DNA of 11,260 nt from Promethearchaeota archaeon (GCA_016839635.1 JAEOTV010000133.1:1-11260); one strand, 5' to 3'. Positions 1-7,050 are shown, counted from the stretch's first letter. Program-made: numbers and translations. Notes: generated by a model from the sequence alone, not told the origin.

Positions 1-11
1 ATAAGTTACTT

Positions 12-31
12 AAGAAATTATTATATATATT
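12..31 (+). promoter_or_regulatory. Archaeal promoter (BRE/TATA) of the regulator operon
   Basis: A TATA-like run (TTATATATAT, 21-30) is preceded by a purine-rich stretch (AAGAAA, 12-17) in the place of a BRE element. With the usual spacing of about 25 bases, transcription would begin near position 52, leaving a leader of roughly 20 bases that carries a Shine-Dalgarno sequence before the TTG start at 75. The region is AT-rich, so the exact box is inferred from spacing. Confidence 0.5.
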
Positions 32-48
32 TCAATAACTGAAATATA
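26..48. promoter_or_regulatory. Candidate operator: 9-bp-arm inverted repeat
   Basis: TATATTTCA (26-34) and TGAAATATA (40-48) are perfect reverse complements separated by the five bases ATAAC. The dyad overlaps the downstream half of the TATA box and ends just before the predicted transcription start. That is where a dimeric winged-helix repressor would block TBP/TFB or polymerase. Both genes of the operon it precedes encode winged-helix proteins, so autoregulation is a natural guess; that part is inference. Confidence 0.45.
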
Positions 49-60
49 ATAAACTATTCA

Positions 61-68
61 AGAGGAAT
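61..68 (+). promoter_or_regulatory. Shine-Dalgarno supporting a TTG start
   Basis: AGAGGAAT lies about eight bases before the TTG at 75-77 and is complementary to the archaeal 16S rRNA 3' end. No ATG is available in this frame for the first 100 bases, and starting later would delete the opening beta-strand, so this site decides the unusual TTG start. Confidence 0.6.
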
Positions 69-74
69 CTAAAA

Positions 75-1328
75 TTGATCCAAGGAATTTTAACATTTCA
101 GTTCAAAATCAATCAAAAAGAAACGGGCGAAATAGAACCGGAATTTGAACCCATTCAATTAATATTCCGGGAAGATGAATATGATGAAGAAAATTTTTCA
201 GAATTATTAGTTGAAAATGACATTTTCGCGATTTTTTATCAGCATACTACAGGGCTTTTTGGAGTCAAATATAGTTATAGCAACTTTTATGAGGGAAGAT
301 TAAAAGAAACTCCTTATCAAGTAGTATCATATTTCAAACAAGTTGCTGATGGAACACAGTATTTAGCGATATCTATTTTTGAGTTGGATGATGAAATCGC
401 GATTTTTGATGATCTAATCAAAGGAATGGGTAATCGATTAGATGTCATATTTGATAAATTAACAAGGGCGAGAAATTCAAAACAACTCTCTTTAATCGAG
501 AACATCAATATAAGGCTAAAGAATGAAATTAAATTCACTATATTCCAAGTGGATAGATTATCGAATTTAGATAAAATTCAGAAAGCGGCTTTAATCTATA
601 ATAGTGAGGAACGTTTAAAGATATTAGAAATTTTACGTGAAGCTCCAATATCTAAAAAGGATATGAAGAATATATTAGAAAAAATGACTTCTACAATAAA
701 TGTTGATATTCTACTTCAACCATTTTTAGAACTTAATATTATTCGAAGAGATTGGATAAAAGGAGAGAAAGATAAAAAAACAGGAGAAATCACACATCAA
801 GGAGAATATTTATTCCTTGTTAAGGATATTATGATTGCGCGTATTCCAAACGAAAATCTATTGAACCACTTTAAAGAAACAAAAAATGAATTATTACCGA
901 TATATAAGCAAAGTGTTGTCGATTTCTTTGCAAAATATGATCCTTATAGTGAAACTATTGAAGAAACGAGAAAGTTAGCATCAATCCTTTTAAATCCTGA
1001 TGTATATGATTTTTTTGTATTAATGAGGCATAATCATTATCCATTAGATAAAATACCAAAAATATTTTCTGAATTTGCTGTAACAGAGATCCTATTAGAT
1101 GATTTGAAGAAACTAAATATTATCACAGAGGTTATAGATGACAACGATAGAAAATGGATATGTCTGTTAACTGATATAAAACCATTGATAGTATTTCCGG
1201 AATACTTACTTCCCAAAATTAGAGCTGCCTATAAGAACCAAGAAACAGATGGAGCCATTACTTATGAAATAGCGAAGAAAGCTCTTAGCTTGTTAGAAAT
1301 AACATATCCTGAAAAGGTAACATTTTAA
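75..1328 (+). CDS. Possible longin-like domain protein with tandem winged helices
   Basis: This is a soluble 417-residue protein with no signal peptide or membrane segment. Residues 1-130 alternate beta-strands and helices. A strand pair around 50-68 (FAIFYQHTTG, then LFGVKYSYS) is followed by a helix at 77-91, a strand at 95-103 and two amphipathic helices at 105-131, an order compatible with a longin or roadblock fold. Residues 174-255 form a winged helix (helices from NSEERLKILEILREA, beta-wing over 227-252). Residues 300-370 form a second winged helix starting at LLNPDVYDFFVLMRHN. The protein therefore probably binds nucleic acid or serves as a winged-helix scaffold, coupled to a small sensory or protein-interaction head. 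It is the first gene of an operon with the TrmB-like gene 33 bp downstream and starts at a TTG with a good ribosome binding site. The longin assignment rests on predicted secondary structure only; the winged helices are better supported. Specific ligand and target are unknown. Confidence 0.6.
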   Translation: MIQGILTFQFKINQKETGEIEPEFEPIQLIFREDEYDEENFSELLVENDIFAIFYQHTTGLFGVKYSYSNFYEGRLKETPYQVVSYFKQVADGTQYLAISIFELDDEIAIFDDLIKGMGNRLDVIFDKLTRARNSKQLSLIENINIRLKNEIKFTIFQVDRLSNLDKIQKAALIYNSEERLKILEILREAPISKKDMKNILEKMTSTINVDILLQPFLELNIIRRDWIKGEKDKKTGEITHQGEYLFLVKDIMIARIPNENLLNHFKETKNELLPIYKQSVVDFFAKYDPYSETIEETRKLASILLNPDVYDFFVLMRHNHYPLDKIPKIFSEFAVTEILLDDLKKLNIITEVIDDNDRKWICLLTDIKPLIVFPEYLLPKIRAAYKNQETDGAITYEIAKKALSLLEITYPEKVTF

Positions 1329-1344
1329 TGTTTAAAAATCAAAA

Positions 1345-1354
1345 AGAGATGATT
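1345..1354 (+). promoter_or_regulatory. Ribosome binding site of the second operon gene
   Basis: AGAGATGATT differs by one base over its core from the archaeal consensus GAGGTGAT and sits about eight bases before the ATG at 1362. It lies in the 33-bp gap after the first gene, where no promoter is evident. This supports translation of the second gene from a shared transcript. Confidence 0.5.
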
Positions 1355-1361
1355 AGAAAAA

Positions 1362-3563
1362 ATGTATCTGTTTAAAGATAAAGATATAGTTGAGGTTCCA
1401 ATTACATGTAAAATATGTTTAAAAGAGATTAAATTTCCAATTTCTGCTGATGAATATAAAGAAATCAAAAAATTTCCAATTAGAAAGGAAAATGTTCATG
1501 GAGACCCACCTCATAAATTAATTGCTTTTTTAAATCAATATTTAGAGGTTGAAAATTTTGAAATAAAGGATGTAATAGAAAAAACCGAAGATGTTTCTTA
1601 TTCAAAAGAGTTAACAAAACAAGTATTAAGTGAAATTGATTTATCAGATGAAGAAATCGATCTCTATTTTCGAACTACAGGTCGAGAGGCAGTATCTATT
1701 GGTGAAATGTCGATTTTAATTAGCAAATCAAAAGAAGATTGTAAAAAAATCGCTGAAAAATTTGTTGAAAAGGGTTTATTTAAAGAAATTGTTGGAGCAA
1801 CACCTCATTATCAAGCCTTACCTCCTTATGCTGCTTTAATTGCACAACTACAGAAATTTTATAAATATATTTCAGATATTAAATCAAAAATACCAAGACA
1901 ATTAGATGTATCTTTTACTAAACTCGAATCAGAAGCAGAAGGAATGGAAAGATTAAAAGATTCGACTGAAGTAATGACTGGATTAAAAGAAAAAATGCTT
2001 TCTCAAATCCAAGCTCAAAAGAAAGAATTTAATGATACAATCTCAGCAATGGATCAGATCAGGACAATTTCAGAAGATATATCTAACCTTGGAGACATTT
2101 CGAAAAGTCTGACTGACGATCAACTGGGTTCTTTATCAAAACAATTTGAAAATCTTAATGTGAAAACATCTCAAATAATTAAAAATCAAGTTGATGATCT
2201 GAGAAATCAGTTTGGTGATATTAAAGACACAATTACAGATAATTTACAGAAACTACGTTTAGGAGTGATTCAGCAAGCGGTAGGAGATGTTATTGATAAA
2301 GTTATTGCTACTCGTTTAAAAGACATTTCTGATAATTTAAATGTCCAATTAAGTGTAAGTCAAACTGTTTTTGCTGATGAATTGAAAAAGGCAACTCAGG
2401 GCCTAAATACAGAAGTCATATCAAAATTAAAAGATTCACTTCAAGATGCTGTTAAAAATATTGATTCAATTGCTTCAAAATCGGGTGAAGATAAAGATAG
2501 AATATTTACGGGACTCTCAGAAAACTTTAATAAAGCCGTACAATTAGCAGAACAAAGAATTGACGGCCTCTCTGGAGGTATTTTTGAATCATTTGGAAAT
2601 ATAAAAGATATATTCGGAAAAGGAATTGTGGATACGTTAGATAACACATTATCAGACATTATGAAACGATTAGAAGTTAGTGAAATTACTACTAGAGAAT
2701 TCTGGGAACAAGCAAAGGGTAGACGAGGCATTACGATGAAAGATATCTGGTTTATTCGCTCTCCAGAAGCAGCTAGAGCTCATATTAATGAAGAGATTTC
2801 GAAAGCTAAAATGAGAGTTTTGATCGTTGCCCCTAATCTTTCTGATATTGATATTGAGGTAATTAAAGCCCGACCTTCCCGTATAAACTTCAGAATTGCT
2901 ACGTATATTGATCCGACAATACCTGAACATGAAGCAATTATGAAAGAAATGGATAATATGGATAACGTAGATTATAGAAATAGGGCATTACAGAACCTTT
3001 GGGGGACAAATAAGGATTACGAAGAAGTAATCTTATGTGTTCTTTCTAAAACAGAATTTAGAGGAGAATATGTTACTGAAATCGCAGGTATTGGTAGTAT
3101 TATTGAAGAACATATCAAAATATTTGTTCCAATACTAGAAGATGCTTGGGTGGGAGCAAGAAAGGAGATCATGCGTACAATTAAAAAACCTGTGCTAGAA
3201 CAACCTTTACGAGAAGAACCATTGAAAGAAGAACCTTTTGTATCTACTCCCGCGATAATTATCCCTCCGGAAGAGAAACTTCCTGAAATAGAAAAAACTA
3301 CGGTAGCTCCAAGACATTCTGGTTTATCAAACCAATTTGATGAAATTATTAATACTCTTGATACGATGACTGGAACCGAAATATCATTAGCATTAGAACG
3401 ATTTCAAAATGAATATGTGAAGATTGAAGGTTATAGTAGTGTTCTAAAAAATGTTCATAATACAAGCACAGAATTAAAAAGTAATCCAGAAAAACTGAGC
3501 CGTCCAGAAAAAGATGAGTTAAAACTCTCTATGAAAATTTGGAGGCAAAAGCTCAATCTTTAA
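1362..3563 (+). CDS. TrmB-like winged-helix protein with long helical middle
   Basis: This is a 733-residue soluble multidomain protein. Residues 14-70 hold C16-x2-C19 followed by H46 and H51 in a HGDPPH stretch, a possible small metal-binding module. Residues 85-160 resemble the TrmB DNA-binding head: a winged helix ending in the typical YQALPP sequence, followed by a helix. Residues 179-467 contain no proline and are almost entirely predicted helix, rich in Lys, Glu, Gln, Ile and Leu, probably a long coiled coil or helical bundle. Residues 460-600 (KMRVLIVAPNL onward) look like the alpha/beta C-terminal domain of TrmB-type regulators, related to the phospholipase-D fold but without the HxK catalytic motif. 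A Pro/Glu-rich linker (609-650) leads to a final helical domain (655-733). TrmB proteins are sugar-responsive transcription regulators of about 250-350 residues. This one is about twice as long because of the helical insert and added ends. It is probably a regulator or structural adaptor acting with the upstream winged-helix protein; the ligand is unknown. Confidence 0.65.
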   Translation: MYLFKDKDIVEVPITCKICLKEIKFPISADEYKEIKKFPIRKENVHGDPPHKLIAFLNQYLEVENFEIKDVIEKTEDVSYSKELTKQVLSEIDLSDEEIDLYFRTTGREAVSIGEMSILISKSKEDCKKIAEKFVEKGLFKEIVGATPHYQALPPYAALIAQLQKFYKYISDIKSKIPRQLDVSFTKLESEAEGMERLKDSTEVMTGLKEKMLSQIQAQKKEFNDTISAMDQIRTISEDISNLGDISKSLTDDQLGSLSKQFENLNVKTSQIIKNQVDDLRNQFGDIKDTITDNLQKLRLGVIQQAVGDVIDKVIATRLKDISDNLNVQLSVSQTVFADELKKATQGLNTEVISKLKDSLQDAVKNIDSIASKSGEDKDRIFTGLSENFNKAVQLAEQRIDGLSGGIFESFGNIKDIFGKGIVDTLDNTLSDIMKRLEVSEITTREFWEQAKGRRGITMKDIWFIRSPEAARAHINEEISKAKMRVLIVAPNLSDIDIEVIKARPSRINFRIATYIDPTIPEHEAIMKEMDNMDNVDYRNRALQNLWGTNKDYEEVILCVLSKTEFRGEYVTEIAGIGSIIEEHIKIFVPILEDAWVGARKEIMRTIKKPVLEQPLREEPLKEEPFVSTPAIIIPPEEKLPEIEKTTVAPRHSGLSNQFDEIINTLDTMTGTEISLALERFQNEYVKIEGYSSVLKNVHNTSTELKSNPEKLSRPEKDELKLSMKIWRQKLNL

Positions 3564-3570
3564 TACCTTA

Positions 3571-3587
3571 TTTTTTTGATAATTTTT
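3571..3587 (+). terminator. Oligo-T terminator of the regulator operon
   Basis: A run of seven T (3571-3577) and a run of five T (3583-3587) start eight bases after the stop codon. Archaeal RNA polymerase terminates at such T-tracts without needing a hairpin. It separates the operon from the next plus-strand gene. Confidence 0.55.
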
Positions 3588-3613
3588 AGAAACAGTAAAA
3601 TTAACTGATTTTT

Positions 3614-3627
3614 CATAATAAAATACT
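3614..3627 (+). promoter_or_regulatory. Probable TATA box of the MBL-fold gene
   Basis: CATAATAAAATACT lies about 36 bases before the ATG at 3656 and would place transcription start some ten bases before the codon. No Shine-Dalgarno sequence precedes the ATG (TACTTCTCC), which fits a nearly leaderless mRNA. The AT-rich setting makes the exact box uncertain. Confidence 0.35.
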
Positions 3628-3655
3628 TCTTATTTTTGTTTTAATTACTTCTCCT

Positions 3656-4678
3656 ATGGAAAAAGAGGTTATTACTCTTAAATCGGGGAAAGTTAATGAA
3701 TATCTTCATCACATAGACGCCAAAGCTTATTCCACAACAAGAATGCTTTCTGTTTTCCTTGGAGAATTCGATGACGCCTCAATTTTGTTAGATTGTGGGT
3801 CCTCTTTAGATGTAAAAAAATTACTAAGATATTTTAAAAAGAATAAAATCTCCTTAGCATCATTTAAATACCTAATAACCTCTCATCATCATTTTGATCA
3901 TAATGGTGGCATGTGGAAATTATATAAGGAATTAAAAAAATACAACCCAAATATTAAAATTCTTACAAATAAGTTAACAAAAACCCTATTAAATGATTAT
4001 GAACACCATTTAAATCGAGGGAGGAGTACATACGGTAATTTAGTAGGTGATATGAAGCCTATAGAAGAATACGCATTTAAAATAATTGAACCAAGTGTTA
4101 ATTTTAATCATAATCCTGATAAGTTGGATGTGATTGAAAAATTTAAAGTTAATGGAACAGAAATAAAACTAGCAATTTTAAAAACGCCTGGACACACACC
4201 AGATCATCAAACTCCTCTATTTATCAAACAAAATTCGATTGATTTTATTTTTTTAGGAGAGGCAGCTGGTACAATATATCATAATACAAAATTATTAACA
4301 ATGCCTACATCCATGCCAATTTATTATAATCATGAAGATTATATGAAAACTTTGCAGAATCTGAGACAATTAAGACCTCTAATGGCGGGTTATGGGCATT
4401 TTGGGATAGTAAACGGCAAGAATAACGTTCAAAACATTCTCTCTGAACATGAAACTTTTATGGAAAAATTCAAAACGTTAGTTATAAAATATTATTCTGA
4501 GAGTCCAAGAACAAAATATGTTCTTGATAAGGTCTTACCAGAATTATTACCCAGAACCGACTTTTCTATTGATGATAATCCTCTTTTTATCAATATAGTA
4601 TTAGCGATTGTTTATGGTATGATGATATCTCTAGGACTTCGCTCAATCCCTAAAGATGAACTGCGATATTTAAAATGA
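3656..4678 (+). CDS. Metallo-beta-lactamase-fold hydrolase
   Basis: This 340-residue cytosolic protein has the metallo-beta-lactamase fold. The signature HxHxDH is present at residues 77-82 (HHHFDH), inside SHHHFDHNGG. The third metal histidine is H180 in TPGHTPDH and the last is H248 in GYGHFG. The aspartate that normally bridges the two metals is replaced by glutamate, E202, in FLGEAAG. Residues 260-340 form a helical C-terminal extension, as in larger archaeal hydrolases of this superfamily. Members cleave esters, thioesters, phosphodiesters or lactams; the substrate cannot be read from the sequence. Absence of beta-CASP or rubredoxin-type domains argues against an RNase J/CPSF or flavodiiron role. 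The gene appears to be transcribed alone, between a terminator upstream and a convergent minus-strand gene downstream. Confidence 0.85.
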   Translation: MEKEVITLKSGKVNEYLHHIDAKAYSTTRMLSVFLGEFDDASILLDCGSSLDVKKLLRYFKKNKISLASFKYLITSHHHFDHNGGMWKLYKELKKYNPNIKILTNKLTKTLLNDYEHHLNRGRSTYGNLVGDMKPIEEYAFKIIEPSVNFNHNPDKLDVIEKFKVNGTEIKLAILKTPGHTPDHQTPLFIKQNSIDFIFLGEAAGTIYHNTKLLTMPTSMPIYYNHEDYMKTLQNLRQLRPLMAGYGHFGIVNGKNNVQNILSEHETFMEKFKTLVIKYYSESPRTKYVLDKVLPELLPRTDFSIDDNPLFINIVLAIVYGMMISLGLRSIPKDELRYLK

Positions 4679-4728
4679 AGTTCTATGAGTTTCCTTTTAT
4701 AAACATCCAAATAATAGAAATTATTAGA

Positions 4729-4739
4729 TTTTTACTTTT
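4729..4739 (+). terminator. Weak oligo-T terminator after the MBL-fold gene
   Basis: Runs of five T (4729-4733) and four T (4736-4739) lie about 50 bases after the stop codon, in the short region between two convergent genes. The signal is modest and could be fortuitous in AT-rich DNA. Confidence 0.3.
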
Positions 4740-4760
4740 AGGAAATTTTCGTATTTATAC

Positions 4761-4768
4761 AAAAAAAA
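4761..4768 (-). terminator. Oligo-T terminator of the four-helix membrane protein
   Basis: Eight consecutive A on the plus strand read as T8 on the minus strand, 11 bases after the TAG stop at 4780-4782. This is a typical archaeal intrinsic termination site. Confidence 0.55.
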
Positions 4769-4779
4769 GTAAAGATACT

Positions 4780-5247
4780 CTATTTTTCTTCTAATTTTAC
4801 CCTCATTAATAGAAAGACTGCTAGACTTAGTAAGAATTCAACAAAATAGACGACCGCAAATGAAATAAAAGGACCCCATAACCAGAGTTCAATCCAGTAG
4901 AAAATTGCAAAAATCCAATAGAAAAAATTAAAAAGGACTGCAGTGATTAGAGTGACTGGCAATGAAATTGCTACTAATATACGGCTTATAAGATATCTTT
5001 TTTCTAGTTCTATTTCTTTTACATTTAATAGTATTATTGTTGTTACTGGAACGATTAGTAAAGAGAATATTTGAGCTACTCCAGAACTAAAATAATTAAT
5101 AAAAATCAAACGCTCGATTACTGTTGTAATCAAACTATCCATAGAAAAAAGCATACTAAACATAGTGGCAGAAAAAAATATATAAATACCAATAATAAGA
5201 ATTAATAATAACCTAATTTTAGTTTTATGTTTTCGCGTATCTCCCAT
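4780..5247 (-). CDS. Small four-helix integral membrane protein, unknown function
   Basis: This 155-residue protein is not recognised as a member of any family. Four hydrophobic segments are visible, at about residues 12-34, 55-75, 86-115 and 122-147. The basic N-terminus (MGDTRKHKTKIR) and the basic loop at 81-89 suggest that both face the cytoplasm. The third and fourth segments are rich in Trp, Phe and Tyr, with an IFYWIELWLWG patch near the membrane interface. There are no Cys pairs, catalytic motifs or charged intramembrane residues other than Glu near helix ends. The ATG is preceded by a good Shine-Dalgarno sequence. The gene diverges from the geranylgeranyl-reductase-like gene, sharing a 213-bp intergenic region, which may mean coordinated expression but does not show a shared function. 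Confidence 0.6.
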   Translation of the reverse strand: MGDTRKHKTKIRLLLILIIGIYIFFSATMFSMLFSMDSLITTVIERLIFINYFSSGVAQIFSLLIVPVTTIILLNVKEIELEKRYLISRILVAISLPVTLITAVLFNFFYWIFAIFYWIELWLWGPFISFAVVYFVEFLLSLAVFLLMRVKLEEK

Positions 5248-5253
5248 TAAAAT

Positions 5254-5259
5254 TCACCT
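5254..5259 (-). promoter_or_regulatory. Shine-Dalgarno of the four-helix membrane protein
   Basis: On the minus strand AGGTGA lies six bases before the ATG. It matches the archaeal anti-Shine-Dalgarno core, fixes the start and shows that this mRNA has a leader. Confidence 0.65.
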
Positions 5260-5303
5260 AATAAATTTGTAAATTTTTTTATGGTTAAAAATCAAGAAGC
5301 AGC

Positions 5304-5317
5304 ATTTAAATATTTAA
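5304..5317 (-). promoter_or_regulatory. TATA-like element of the four-helix membrane protein gene
   Basis: The minus strand reads TTAAATATTTAAAT here, about 60 bases before the ATG. It would give a leader of roughly 35 bases that includes the AGGTGA ribosome binding site. The rest of the divergent region (5320-5420) shows no gene or RNA that I can recognise. Confidence 0.35.
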
Positions 5318-5421
5318 CTAATTGATAAATAAAAATTGAATATTCTTAAATCTCAAATATTGAATGGGTTTTCTGTTCTTTATTGCTCCATGAAATATTT
5401 AGAATGAATCTAAAATTCCTT

Positions 5422-5441
5422 CCAAAAACTTCTAATTTATT
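5422..5441 (+). promoter_or_regulatory. BRE/TATA of the GGR-family gene, probably leaderless
   Basis: CCAAAAACT (5422-5430) resembles a BRE and is followed by TCTAATTTAT (5431-5440), centred about 25 bases before the ATG at 5461. No Shine-Dalgarno sequence is present (AAGATTTTATA precedes the ATG). This spacing is what is expected if transcription starts at or next to the start codon. Confidence 0.45.
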
Positions 5442-5460
5442 GATATCATAAGATTTTATA

Positions 5461-6666
5461 ATGGATAGAAATTTAGATACATTTGATGCCTGTATTATCG
5501 GTGGAAGTATTGCTGGCAATTATTTATGTTATTTATTATCAAAAACAAATTTGAAAATATTAGTTATTGAAGAGCATAAAGAAATTGGGTTACCTTTCCA
5601 ATGTGCTGGTATTCTTTCTCAAAAATTAACCAAATTAATCTATTTACCTAAAGAACTCATTTTGAATCGTGTAAACACCGCAAAAATTATTTCACCCTCA
5701 GGAGAATATATTAAGTTATCTGGAGCTGAAAGACCATATATAATAAACAGAATAGCTTTAGACCAGCTATTTTATGAAAAAGTAAAAGCCCTTAATAATA
5801 TTAGTTACTATCTTGAAGAAAAATTCAAATCCTTCAAATACATAAAAGAGGATGGAGAAAAACTATTGCTAATTGAGACATCTAAAAGAAAAATTAAATC
5901 TAAGATATTAATTGGATGCGATGGTCCCTTAAGTACAGTTGGAAAAATATTGGGAGTCAGAAATAAAATTATTTATGCTTCTCAAATAAGAATTAAGAAT
6001 AGATTTGATCAAAATGAAGCTGTAATGTATTTTGACCCAAAATGGAAGGAATTATTCGGGTGGATTGTCCCTGAAGGAAATAACATATTCAGAATTGGTT
6101 TAGCTTCTTCAAAGCATGTTAATTCTAATTTTAAAATTTTCATGAAATTACTTAGAGTTAATGACAGTCAAATAATTGATAAACAAGGAGGTTTAATTCC
6201 TTATGGAGTAATGAATAAAATTGCTTTTAATAATGTTTTATTATTGGGGGACTCTGCTTGTCAAGTAAAAGCCACTACCGGAGGGGGTATTATTTTATTA
6301 TTAATAAGTGCAAGATATGCAGCAAGTTGTATAATTAACTGCTTTGAAAATAATAAATTTTCAAAAAAATTTATCAAGAATAATTATGGAAAGCCTTGTG
6401 CTTCTATTGTTGGAAAACAGCTAAAAATACACTACCTAATTAGAAGTTTTTTAGAGAATCTAACTAATGAGGACTTTAAAAATCTATTTAAAATCATTAA
6501 AACAACTAAAATCGGACATTTAATTTCGTTTCATGGTGATATGGATTTTCCAAGAGCCCTTGTTATTAAATTATTAAAGAATCCACTTGTTTTCACTTTC
6601 TTATTGAAGTATTTACTAAAAAATCCAAAGATTATCATAAGATTCCTAAAAATCTTAAATATCTGA
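5461..6666 (+). CDS. Geranylgeranyl reductase family FAD-dependent oxidoreductase
   Basis: The 401-residue protein is a flavoprotein of the geranylgeranyl reductase group. In archaea this group saturates the isoprenoid chains of ether lipids or related polyprenyl substrates. The dinucleotide-binding motif GGSIAG is at 14-19, with the acidic end of the second strand at E37/E38. LPFQCAG follows at 44-50, a position where family members carry a conserved cysteine. IGCDG is at 151-155, and the second FAD motif LLGDSACQVKATTGGG at 261-276. The substrate-side region of the archaeal enzymes, PxxYxWxFP, is recognisable at 196-204 but modified to KELFGWIVP. The C-terminal 60 residues are basic and hydrophobic (FLLKYLLKNP), which may let the enzyme sit on the membrane. 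Several paralogues are usual in archaeal genomes, so this one could act on membrane lipids, quinones or dolichol; which one cannot be told here. Confidence 0.82.
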   Translation: MDRNLDTFDACIIGGSIAGNYLCYLLSKTNLKILVIEEHKEIGLPFQCAGILSQKLTKLIYLPKELILNRVNTAKIISPSGEYIKLSGAERPYIINRIALDQLFYEKVKALNNISYYLEEKFKSFKYIKEDGEKLLLIETSKRKIKSKILIGCDGPLSTVGKILGVRNKIIYASQIRIKNRFDQNEAVMYFDPKWKELFGWIVPEGNNIFRIGLASSKHVNSNFKIFMKLLRVNDSQIIDKQGGLIPYGVMNKIAFNNVLLLGDSACQVKATTGGGIILLLISARYAASCIINCFENNKFSKKFIKNNYGKPCASIVGKQLKIHYLIRSFLENLTNEDFKNLFKIIKTTKIGHLISFHGDMDFPRALVIKLLKNPLVFTFLLKYLLKNPKIIIRFLKILNI

Positions 6667-6699
6667 ATTTAAATATCCCCATTTGCCCAATTTTAATAA

Positions 6700-7050
6700 T
6701 TATGGAGGAATCATTGAGAAAAAGGCTATTTGGTTAAATAAAAAGTACCAAATTATCATAAACGACGCTAGTATAATCGTGGAAATCAATCCAAAACCTT
6801 TTACACCCCTAGGAATACCAAGACCCTCAGTATTATTCCTCTGAATGAAAGCTCTTATCATTGCTACAACATATATTAAAAAGATTATTAGAGCTACAAT
6901 CCATAAAAATAACATGAATAATGATAAAGTGTATACTGGAAAGCTGTTTAACCACACCCAAAACCTTATTATTAAGTATGTGGGAATTACTAAATATATC
7001 GCTGCGGTAACCAAGAAAACTATTCCCCATGCTATCCCTTTGAGTGCCAT
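6700..7050 (-). CDS. Small three-helix membrane protein, unknown function
   Basis: The protein has 116 residues from the ATG at 7050. A TTG three codons upstream (7057-7059) is possible, but the ATG is preceded by GGAAAAA at a suitable distance and is preferred. Three hydrophobic segments lie at about residues 5-32, 38-64 and 87-110. The middle loop is basic (RAFIQRNN, PRGVKG), placing it in the cytoplasm. No family motif is recognised. The gene is convergent with the GGR-family gene, with 33 bp between the two stop codons. Opposite-strand frames across the same stretch are shorter and lack any domain character, while this frame has clear membrane-protein periodicity. Confidence 0.55.
   Translation of the reverse strand: MALKGIAWGIVFLVTAAIYLVIPTYLIIRFWVWLNSFPVYTLSLFMLFLWIVALIIFLIYVVAMIRAFIQRNNTEGLGIPRGVKGFGLISTIILASFMIIWYFLFNQIAFFSMIPP

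Noticed and set aside
2441..2930. Minus-strand frames inside the TrmB-like gene.
   Set aside because: They are short, lack recognisable motifs and lie antisense to a continuous 733-residue coding frame.
2739..3161. A catalytic phospholipase-D domain in the C-terminal part of the TrmB-like protein.
   Set aside because: The fold resembles the TrmB C-terminal domain, but no HxKxxxxD motif is present, so enzymatic activity is not supported.
5248..5460. The divergent intergenic region considered as a possible tRNA or small RNA gene.
   Set aside because: It lacks a T-loop consensus, a GC-rich stem or any stable hairpin; it holds only AT-rich promoter-like sequence and the short TGATATCA palindrome.
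6703..6735. TATGGAGGAATCATTGAG on the plus strand looks like a ribosome binding site with a TTG start.
   Set aside because: The frame stops after a few codons, and the bases are the antisense of the C-terminus of the three-helix membrane protein.
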